Shown here: piece after piece, positions 12,261 to 21,382 of the stretch
How the letters are laid out: each line of letters starts with the position of its first letter
How positions within the stretch are numbered: the first letter of the stretch is position 1
Assembly: GCA_013398615.1 (NCBI GenBank)
Contig: VZSR01002420.1
Span: 2,039,624-2,103,623 of the forward strand
DNA length: 64,000 nucleotides
Reading direction: 5' to 3'
DNA from: Brachypodius melanocephalos
Lineage: Eukaryota; Chordata; Aves; Passeriformes; Pycnonotidae
The notes under the pieces: generated by a model
Databases searched by the model: none
What the model was told of the DNA's origin: nothing
What the model saw: the letters and a program-made list of their open reading frames with translations, nothing else
Program-made: the position numbers and the translations under genes

Positions 12261-12620
12261 GTGTCCTTGGGGAGATCTGTGTCCCTGGGGAGATCTGTGT
12301 CCTTGGGGAGATCTGTGTCCTTGGGGAGATCGGTGTCCTTGGGGGGATCTGTGTCCCCGGGGAAATCTGTGTCCCCGGGGAGATCGGTGTCCTTGGGGGG
12401 ATCTGTGTCCCCGGGGAGATCTATGTCCCTGGGGAGACCTGTGTCCTTGGGGGCATCTGTGTCCTTGGGGAGATCTCTGTCCTTGGGGGGATCTGTGTCC
12501 TTGGGGGGATCTATGTCCCTGGGGAGACCTGTGTCCTTGGGGACATTTGTGTTCCTGGTGAGATCTGTGTCCCCCGGGAGATCTCTGTCCCTGGGGAGAT
12601 CTGTGTCCCCGGGGACAGCG
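12261..12620 (+). repeat. 18-bp minisatellite, 20 units
   Basis: Twenty consecutive units of 18 bp in perfect register, with no insertions or deletions; the typical unit is gtgtccttggggagatct. Variation is concentrated at the cctt/ccct/cccc position and at the base after gggg. Units 4-6 and 7-9 are a 54-bp higher-order duplicate with two differences, and units 10 and 15 are identical (atgtccctggggagacct). Because 18 is a multiple of 3 and the unit has no stop in any of the six frames, long frames run through it on both strands (287 codons at 11988-12851 minus; 154-164 codons plus). They translate to six-residue repeats such as Cys-Pro-Trp-Gly-Asp-Leu and are not evidence of a protein. Confidence 0.97.
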
Positions 12621-12649
12621 CCGTGCCTCACGGGCAGGCACGGACACCA

Positions 12650-13480
12650 AGGATGTCACAGAGTTGGAAGCACAGAATGGGCTGCTGGGTCGAAAAAAGC
12701 TTTTGAAGCTCATCCAGTCCAACCTCCTGCAATGAGCAGAGACATCTTCAATTAGATCAGGTGGCTCAGAGCCCCATCCCATCTGGCCTTGAATGTTTCC
12801 AGGGATGGAGCATCTACCACCTCTCATGGCAATACGTTCAAATTTCATCACCCCTCCTCCTCACGTCTAGTCCAAATCGACTGTCCTTCAATTCAGAACT
12901 ATTGTATGCTATCCTACCCCATGGGCCCTGCCAAACAGTCCATCCCCAGCTCTCCTGTAAATCCTTTAGGTATTGTAGGTCCTGTAAGGTCTCCCTGGAG
13001 TCTTCTCCATGCTGAAAATCCCCAGCTCTCTCAGCTGTCTTCACGAGAGAGGTGCTGCAGTCCCCTTATCATCTTCATAGTCTCCTCCACACCCATTCTA
13101 ACGAGTCCATGTCCTTCCACAGGTGGGTGCAGAATTGCACATAGCGTCTCACCAGAGCAGAGGGGCAGAATCACCTCCCTGAACCTGCTGGCCATGCTGC
13201 TTTTTGGCTTTATTTTTATTTGCTTTATGTTACAATTGGCTTTCTGGGCTGCTGTCCATGTTCCTGGCTCATGTCCAGCCTCTCATCCACCAGCATCCCC
13301 AAGTCCTTCTCTGCAGGGATGCCCTCAATCCCTTCATCCCCCCAGCCTGTACCAACACCAATACTCAGGTGGAGCAGCTTGCACTTGACCTTGTTGAACC
13401 TCACAAGGTTCCCATGGGTCCTTGAACTTGTCCAAGTCCTTCTGGATAAGACCCCATCCTTCAGGCATTTCAAAGTATCC
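12650..13480 (-). mobile_element. CR1 LINE, 3' portion (minus)
   Basis: Read on the minus strand this is the C-terminal part of CR1 ORF2 followed by the 3' untranslated region. On the plus strand the order is: gaatgggctgctgggtcgaa (CR1 tail side), aatgagcagagacatcttca, ttgaatgtttccagggatgg, agagaggtgctgcagtcccc, agaggggcagaatcacctcc, ctctcatccaccagcatccc, and ccttgttgaacctcacaagg. The 5' side stops near 13480, before the catalytic FADD block would be reached. Frames on the plus strand here (for example 12789-13388) are antisense shadows. Confidence 0.95.
13225..13473 (-). pseudogene. CR1 ORF2 reverse-transcriptase C-terminal remnant
   Basis: Inside the minus-strand CR1, a frame of 82 codons keeps recognisable CR1 ORF2 protein signatures in order: VRFNKVKCKLLHL, GDEGIEGIPAEKDLGMLVDE and LDMSQ. 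In a live element this part follows the polymerase active site and precedes the C-terminal region. Here the upstream endonuclease and catalytic domains are absent because of 5' truncation, and the frame is interrupted downstream. It is a fossil of a transposon enzyme, not a host gene. Its initiator Met is fortuitous. Confidence 0.85.
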
Positions 13481-13558
13481 TCTCTTTGTCCATAGAGGCC
13501 AACTTAATATGACAAATTCTAAGAAGGCTCCAGTCAGGAGACATAGTTGCCATTTCAG

Positions 13559-13714
13559 AAAAAAAACAAAAACCAAAAAAACAAACCAAACCAACAAACA
13601 AAAAACTCCCAAACAAAATAAAACAAAAACCAACCATAAAAACCCGCAAAACCCCCAAACCAGCAAACCAAACCAAACAAACAACCCAAAACAAAACAAA
13701 TCACCCCCACCACC
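13559..13714 (+). repeat. A/C-only low-complexity tract
   Basis: About 155 bp made almost only of A and C, with units such as caaaccaaac and caaaacaaaa and just a handful of G and T. It starts about 80 bp past the 5' end of the minus-strand CR1 and has a smaller echo at 13748-13772 (aaacaaacaaac). It accounts for the Lys/Asn/Pro/Thr-rich plus-strand frame and the Phe/Val/Leu/Gly-rich minus frames in this interval. Confidence 0.9.
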
Positions 13715-13789
13715 ATCATAAACCTCAGTACACCTCATGTGTCAGATAAAAAAATAAACAAACAAACAAATATCAAGAACCACTGAAAA

Positions 13790-14530
13790 GACTATGAGTT
13801 ATTTTCTGGGTGCGTTTGCAAAATGTATTTTTCCACCTTCCTATCTTAGAAAGCTGAATCATTTTTGCTGTTTCTGGAAAGCTTCATTCAGCCTAATAGT
13901 GACACTTACTGGGAAAACATGCCATGGAAATGCCAAGGCCAAATGGTTTAAAGCTGGCACATCATTATCAGTTGAAACAAGAGCCTCACAAATGGGAGTG
14001 CTGAGCAAACACAGGCAAAATATGGACACTTTTTTTTTTCTAGTCCAGAACTTATACAGGCTACACAAGGAGATCAAATTAAATATGATCTATTTTGCAG
14101 CCCAGGTGTTTTATAACACCCATGTAAGTCAACCCAAAATTTCTAAAAAGGAATGAAATTTCAGTTGCTAGAACTGTCCTTGAAAAATAGGAAACATTAA
14201 GTACATGGCAAAAATCTTTCAGGGATTCATCCAATATAATGCCTCCTTGAGTACATGGGATCAATTCCTCCAGAAGTGTGACACAGGAAGATTCTTTAGC
14301 CAAAACTAAATTTTTGTGAGTCCTGTGTTTATTTGTCATCCATACAGCCAGTGAGGCTTCTGTTTCTCTTTGGTTTTGTACCAGAACAAAAGTCAGGAGG
14401 CTTATCCTGTCACAGCCTTCAGCAAAAGGCAAATAGAGCTCTGATGGTTTAAGCCACAGCCGCACATCTCTACCAGCCCCAGCTTGTTTTCCAAACCTGC
14501 AGGAAGGGAATATACACTTTTTCATTACTA
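13790..14530. other. unique DNA with a 148-codon minus frame
   Basis: The minus-strand frame 14079-14525 is the longest frame here that is not due to a repeat. Near its start the minus strand reads cccttcctgcag before gtttgg, which resembles a splice acceptor. The conceptual protein has no domain I recognise, no clear signal peptide and no neighbouring exon I can join to it. A plus-strand frame of 120 codons (13794-14156) partly overlaps it on the other strand. Chance is the likelier explanation; an exon of a lineage-specific transcript is possible. Confidence 0.2.
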
Positions 14531-17500
14531 TTTAAAGCTAAAATGCTACACACCATAATAGCTGAGACTCCAAGTACTTCCTTGACTCAGCTTAGAGGCA
14601 GAAACCTCCAGCAGAGGTTTCTCCACCTCTGCAGTGGAGACCTGCAGATTGAGGGGACAGTTTAAGGTGCCATATCAAGATTCACGAGAAGTCATCTGTT
14701 AAAATGCCAAATCAAAAAAACTCAGTGAAATTTTTACAGACATCCACCTGACTTGCTGTATCCTAGAAGATGGCAAGGAGGGGGATTAGGCTAGCATGTA
14801 AATCACAACAAATAGTAGGTTTTTGACTACACAACTGCTTTTCTTGGAAAGAGTATGTATATCCTTAAGGTGCTGCCAAAACCTCCTGCACTCATGGAGG
14901 CCCAGATGAAGCATTTTCAAATGCTTGTTGGGTCCCCATGACTGAAATGATCCTTGCTTGATTCAAGTAGCAGATTTCTTATGCACAGCATACAGGGAAC
15001 CTTCTTACACAACATCACACATCTGTGCAGATGTGGAGACAGAAGCTGTGAAAAGGACACATGAAAACCAGAAACTATCATAACAGTGAAACCTTTCCTC
15101 TTCCTCCTAAAATCTAATAACAACACTACAGCACATGCTGGGTAGCAGCAGTTTGCCCACGTGCCAGAAGAAAGCAAATAAAATAAAACTTAAATTAAAA
15201 AAAAAATTTAAAAACATCCAAAGAGTTACACAAGCCAAGCCCTGTAAGAGAAAAACCAGCCCTCTGAATAACGAAACATTGAGTCCTGGCATTAGTTTTT
15301 AGAGCTGTTATTCTTCTCCTATATGACTGCAGCAACTCTGAATGTCTATTTATTCTTCTGAGGCCTGTGGAAGAATCTATTTATAGTTGTGGGATACCAG
15401 TGCTGGTGCATCATGACACTGGCCTCTGTTACTGGAAATGATCCTGGCCGATTTACAGGCAACAGGATGAGTGACTGACACATCCTATCAGAACAAGAAG
15501 TACAATTCTAGAGAGGAAGTACTAAAAAGAAAAGAGAAGTCTCAAGATGCATGGAAAGGTACTCAAAACAAAACAAAACAAAACAAGATGAAAAAGTCTC
15601 CTTTTGAATGTAATTGCTCTTATTTACAGACAAGTAAATGGAGTAAAGAACAAGCCAAAGTATAACTTCTGTTACATGAGGTCTTATATGGTCTGATCAA
15701 GTTAAGAAAGGTTGTAATTCATCATAGATGAAAAGCATCCATAATTACAAAATCAAAAGTCAAGGGTACCAGCCCTGACATGCAGTTAAACCCCCCCACC
15801 TTGTTCACCTTACTCAGACTGTGCACCACAACAAAACCACTAGAATAAAACTCCTAGAACTGATTTTCCTGAACTTAGAGAGTTATTCTCCTCTGCAACC
15901 CTTCAGGACAGTATCTTCACTGAACCAGAAAAAAAAAGCCCTACTGAGATATCAGCTGACACATTTTTGCATCTTCCACCACTTTCTCTTTTCCATTCCC
16001 TTGAGTGCTGTATCAGTCAACACTTCACAACATCCACATTCCCTTATCAACAATCAGACATTAGTGTTCACGGCACTCCCTTGCCAATGGATAGGCAAGT
16101 TTGACACATGACTGACTTATTTATTTTGGAGATTTGAGAAACTGTGATTCTTGGCTCTCGCCATTTCTGAGTTTGGGAACAGCTTTATTTATCACCAGCT
16201 CTGAATTAAGGCTGTAAAACTGCTGTGAAAACACATAGATGGTCCCTTAAAGGAGAGCTGTGCAACACTGCAAGTGAAATGGTTAAACACAGTGTCTGGT
16301 TATTAATAAAAGGAACTGAGCTGCATGCTAAGGGGTAGAGCCACAGCAGTACTGATATCACTGGAGTGTTTTCTGGGATAACAGGACTCTATTTATAAGC
16401 ACTGGTGCACAGACCAGGCACTCTGTGCTAAGCACAGGTGAGGGTAAAAATCCACAGCTGTGAGCTGTCTTCCCCCTTTCCAATTACATTGTGAAGTTAC
16501 TCAAATAAACCACCTTCAAGGCATTTTTCCTAGAGTTTAAGGGAAATCTACAGCATTCCCACAGTTGTAAATGTTTGTGGGTGTTCAAATGTCACCCAGT
16601 GCAAAAGCTGCTTTGCACAGTGCCAGCAGGAAACTCCTATCAGGCTTTCCAAAGGGCATCCCCACATCACAGCCCCTGCATGGAGAAACAAAGGAATTCC
16701 TTCATTGCCTGCTAACTCATCTCAGTACTGTTCATCGAGCACAGGGAACTGGTAATTTCAGAGGAACCTACAATTTCATGTAGCAGAAATGAGTGATTTG
16801 CTTTAGCAGGGGTCATTGTTCCATGACAAAGCAGTCTGTTGCTTGGACAGGGCAGAGTATCACTATAAATATCAGCTTCTTACAGTTATTTCTCTTCTTG
16901 GCAGTGGTTGGTGTCTGGAGTGTCAGATCAAAGAACAAATGTGGTAACCGTGCCCTATACTGTAAAATCAATAAGTCAACAACTCTCCTTGGATCCTTTA
17001 TTCTAAGGCAAAGCCTGTATTGTCTGTACTCTTGTCTACAGTAGAAGATATTTAACTGTGAAGTTCATACTCCAGGAGTCAACAGCAGTTTGAAAGAAAG
17101 AAAGTGCTTTGCCTCAGTTTGAAGACGACATGTTCATAAAAGAGTCATTTCTCTGAGGAAACCTGAAACAACTGGTTAAGTCAAGGTTAGGCAGCCCTAA
17201 AGATGATACTGGTGCTTTTTGCAGCCATGATGTTTAGGTCATACCCTACCATTACATAGGAGATTCAGGACTTTTCAGGCTAAAGAGGAAAACATGAAGC
17301 TTCAGTAAATCGTTAAACAATACATTTAATCATAGGGAATGAGTTGCACCTTCTGTTCTGACAGGTTACTTTGAGTTTGTTTGGGTTCTTCTGTCTCCTT
17401 GCATTGTTGTTCAAGGTGTCAAATATGCACCAACAGTAAGAAAACTCTTGCTTCCATGTCTCCTTACCCCAGGTGGATGGGATACCCATTACCTTGGAAG

Positions 17501-19566
17501 AGGAGCTGCACCTTTGTGTCCCTTCTGAGTTTTGATCAGATGTGCACTTGGCCTATTGGCAAGAAGGTGAAATTGCAGCAGATGCACATCCACATTGCCA
17601 GGACATCAGTCAGAAAACATTTCGCTCATTTCTTCGTTAATTCTGCCTTCCAAGAACCGTTAACAAGAGAGCTTATGTTGTGTTTTCACACAGGTATGGA
17701 AAGACTAACTTTGGGAGGAGTTTTAGGAAGACTGGATGTTACAGGCTGTAGCAGTAGGATTCAGAAGAGCTGATGCTATCCTGGAGGATCAGCATCGCAA
17801 CTGTGGTGAATCTTTAGCCAGGTTTTGGGGTTAGGTACTTGCTTTCTAGGCACCAAAGACACCACATTTCAGGCCACATATGGGATGGTACCTGAGCATT
17901 AAAGAGTTGCCTCAGGATAGCCTTGCCCAGCATCACATGACTCTTCCACATGCAGAGTCCATATAGGGAGGTAATGTCCCCATTTGTGCAAAACCTACAC
18001 AGACACCACAGGGCAGACAGAATCCCTCTGTCAGCACCACTCTCAGCTCAGGGACTGAGCTACTGAGCTCCAGCAGATCCCAATTCCCAACAGCTGCAGC
18101 TCCCCAACACGTTTGTTGGGATCAGAGAAACCTTTCTGAAGGCTCTCCTCTTTGCTCAAGTGACATTTCCCATGTAAGATCACGACAACCCATCAGTGCT
18201 CTGCAAGCACCGTAATTTTAGCAAAAAAACATTTTTGGTTCTCCACAGGGTGCCTCCTGAGGAACCCAAGCCAATTGTCCTCTAAGTTTCTAAAAACCCT
18301 GAAACCTTCAGTGACAGACCCCTCCCTTTGCCCAGTGTGTAGCACCAGATTTAAGAACTGTTTCCTCTCTTTTTCCACACAAATATCTTACTGATTTCTT
18401 CCTTCTCCCATCACTTTGTTGATTTGCCACCTTCACATCATTCATAGATGATTCAGTGGAACCAGGAAGACCTGGAAGGTCTTAGGAAGGCCTTGAAAGG
18501 AAGGCATTGGGAATTGTATTGAAGAGCACATTAGGACATTACAATGCTTGTTGTCCTCGAAGGCAGCACACTTTGCACTTTCCTAAACCTACACTGCTCT
18601 AGAGGCTGACAATTACCCATTTCAGCACATGATTAAAATACAGGCCTCTTTGTGGGGTAGCCTCAAGATTCTCTCTGTTCCAGTCATAATCTTCACCCAG
18701 GCTTCTTACTCCCAGTCCAACCCATGCTAGAGCAGAGCCCAAACCAACAACCTTAAAAGTGATGTTTTCAATGTTTTCACAGACACTTGTCTGCCCTGGT
18801 GAAAACTCCTAAGTAGTCATTGATTTTCTTTCATCTAATTTAATAAGGCCCAGCTTACAGGGATTATCTTGCTTTCCATTTTTGTCCTTTGTTTTTCTGA
18901 TTGCCCATAATTTAACTAAATCTTGACTAACCTAATGATGTAATTAATCATAACTAAAGAGATAAATTTTAAATACACTACTACTGGTAACTGATACGAT
19001 GCTTTTCTATTTATGAAGAAATAAACCAGACTGTCAGTATCAACTCAGTTTCTGAGGAGTCACAGCAGCATATTTTTCCCCAAAGTGACCTAGAGAACAC
19101 ACAAAACATCTGTCCTCAACAGTTTTAAACTGTCCTCTGGCATTAGCTTGGCTTTCTCTCCATGTTATTCTTTTTTTAACTCAGAACAACTTTTTCCAGT
19201 CATCCAGAGGAATCTCCAGTAAAAACAGACAAGTCATGAGTTGATATTCTTGATATTTTTAAGGTTAAATAAGCATTTTTATTTTGAGTAAATCAACAAA
19301 AGTTCCTACAGATTGCAGTGGAAACTACTAATTGAACTGAAACTTTGTCTCACATGCTTTATGAGGCTGTGTATGTGCCTCAGTAAAGAGGAAAAGAAGG
19401 GCATAAGCCTTATTTTTCTTTAGATTACAGAAATAGTTTCATTCTAGTTATGCATTCAATAATACTCTCTTCTGCATCACAGTTTATCCTAGGATTTACA
19501 CCCTCATGTAAAAAGATCCCACACTTTCACAGATATACATGAGAGTGAAAGTTTTATAACATCCAC
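14531..19566. other. unique noncoding DNA
   Basis: No gene or named repeat is seen in these 5 kb. An AAAAC simple repeat lies at about 15568-15589 and a short hairpin with cccaaca arms at 18103-18120. The stretch 16130-16400 looks less simple than its surroundings and holds TAAT/ATTA and tttatttat motifs of the kind found in conserved noncoding elements; this is impression only. The 130-codon plus frame at 17381-17773 is not recognised. Confidence 0.5.
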
Positions 19567-19710
19567 ATGGGAACAGACCCAGTGCCAGTGAACGTGGACA
19601 TTGCCAAGGAAGGGCTCAAGTATGGAGAGGGAATGGATTACTGGGTGGTCAAGGCAACTGAATCAAGCAAGAATTCCTTCCCCAGCTGGATCGACCTGCT
19701 CTTGAAGTGA
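19567..19710 (+). other. unassigned 47-codon ORF, possibly coding fragment
   Basis: An ATG frame of 47 codons ending in TGA has a balanced, protein-like residue mix (starts MGTDPVPVNVDIAKEG, ends SWIDLLLK), unlike the Phe/Leu/Lys-rich chance frames around it. An in-frame stop lies just upstream of the ATG. No family is recognised. It may be a fragment of a processed pseudogene or transposon ORF, or chance. No splice sites decide the matter. Confidence 0.15.
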
Positions 19711-21282
19711 GACAGATTTAATGTTGTCTACAGCAAGAACTAATTTTTTACTCCACTGTTCCTTCTTCCAGCTGCCTAATCAATTAGGGCTTCAGATAAT
19801 ATACTTTCAAAAATAATTTCACTTGAAGAATGACAGACTTGCATTAGGATGTTGTTTCTGACTTCTGTTGGTCTTAAGTCAGATCCAAATACACTAAAGA
19901 AGGCTGAAGCAAGAATTCCTGGAAATGAAAACATTCATTTCCCCCAATGAGCCTGAGAATTTAAAGAGAAAGAAAGAGTAGTCTAATGAAAAATACCACT
20001 TCTTTTACTATTCTTCCCACAATTAGGAGGAACTTAACAGCTGCAACCATTTACCATTTAGTAAAAACATGCCCTTTTTGAAGGCAAATTTATTATTCTT
20101 TAAGAACTGTTGCTTAATCCCTCTCCAATAAATTCACAGAAATCATGTGTTAATACAATAGGACCATGGATTTCATATGTTGTACAGATTAACTGTAGGC
20201 AAGGAATTTTTCTTCCCCTAGCAGCAAGCTGCTTTCCAGTAATATTGTCAATAAACACACTGGATTTCCAGTGTGGAATAACCCTAGATGTATTTTATGC
20301 TTTCTTTTAAGACCAGTGTTTTTATGTGGCAGCAGAGTGTTTCTGCACAAGTCTTTGATAAGCGATCTGATAAACCCATTTCATCCATCCTACCAAGATA
20401 AGCCTAATGAAGGAGATTAAATTAATTTGTTTATCCTAATAAACTGGAACTTGGATGACAGGACATAACTTCTAGTAAGTTCTAGGAACAGAGAAGAACG
20501 GTACGTGCTAAAGGAATAGGGTGGTGCAAGGACAGAAGACAAGTTATCACAAAAAAAGATGCAAAGCTGGATATTGTTAAAAAAAAGGGGGGGGGGGTTG
20601 TAATAATGAAAACAATGATGAACTGAAGCAAAAATTCCTAACCACTTCAAGTGAAAAACCTGGGTGGGATAATGGAACCAAGTAACAAAAGCAGAAGAAT
20701 ACATGGAAGCCAGGGAAGGCTAAGACAATTTTCTGCGGATATTTTTCAATTCTCCAAAAGTAGCATGAAGGCAGGACAAAACAGCCAGGATCAAGTGACA
20801 ACTCAAGGACTGGTGTCAAAGGTGAGCTTGGGGATGTTCCCCAACAGTAAATAGTTCACGAAAAGGAGGAATTATCCTTAAAGGAACAATTTTTGAAGGA
20901 TGGCCTTCCTCTGGATCATTTAAAGAAATAACCAAACCACCTCGTTGGATCAAATCTACCACAACCAATAAGAGAAAAAATTAACAGGAGAAATATATCA
21001 TACAAATAACAGAGCCTCTGTCTATTCCTGTTCCACAGGACTGGAGAAAATGTGACCAGTTACCATCCAACACCTTTTTCAAGCCACAAGAATCTGTCAA
21101 GTTACCTTGATGTTTTCTCCCTGAGCCATTTTCAGTTTATGGAAATACTTGTTGGAGTTTGGCTTCCAGCACGTTACAGAGTGTTCCAATAGTGGCTGAA
21201 CTAGCACCAAACACAGTAATGTTTATCACTTTGTTCGTACAAGAATTTCTACTGCTTGTTATGCACATTTGCTCTAAGTCCT
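19711..21282. other. unique AT-rich noncoding DNA
   Basis: No gene is recognised. It contains a 20-bp hairpin (20256-20275) and a run of 11 G at 20587-20597. It ends at the assembly gap. Confidence 0.6.
20256..20275. repeat. short perfect inverted repeat
   Basis: The arms cacactgga and tccagtgtg are exact reverse complements around tt. There is no adjacent gene end, so there is no reason to call it a terminator. Confidence 0.55.
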
Positions 21283-21382
21283 NNNNNNNNNNNNNNNNNN
21301 NNNNNNNNNNNNNNNNNNNNNNNNNNNNNNNNNNNNNNNNNNNNNNNNNNNNNNNNNNNNNNNNNNNNNNNNNNNNNNNNNN
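21283..21382. other. assembly gap, 100 N
   Basis: Exactly 100 N, the conventional placeholder for a gap of unknown length. The true size and content are unknown, and the order or orientation of the two flanks rests on the assembler. An open frame that runs through the N is meaningless. Confidence 0.99.

Noticed and set aside
12261..12620. Possible CRISPR array
   Set aside because: Units are directly abutting with no unique spacers, the period is 18 bp, and the host is clearly a vertebrate.
12097..12755. Three plus-strand frames of 154-164 codons
   Set aside because: Same minisatellite read in three frames; all cannot be coding and none has a domain or a supporting flank.
11988..12851. 287-codon minus-strand frame with repeated Gly-His-Arg-Ser-Pro-Gln units
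   Set aside because: It runs from a CR1 copy through the 18-bp minisatellite into another CR1 copy. The repeat has no stop in any frame, so the frame is an artefact.
12789..13388. 199-codon plus-strand frame
   Set aside because: It is antisense to the CR1 reverse-transcriptase and 3' region, a known source of spurious long frames.
18103..18120. Hairpin cccaaca-cgtt-tgttggg as a terminator
   Set aside because: No gene ends there and factor-independent terminators are not expected in a vertebrate; kept only as a chance hairpin.
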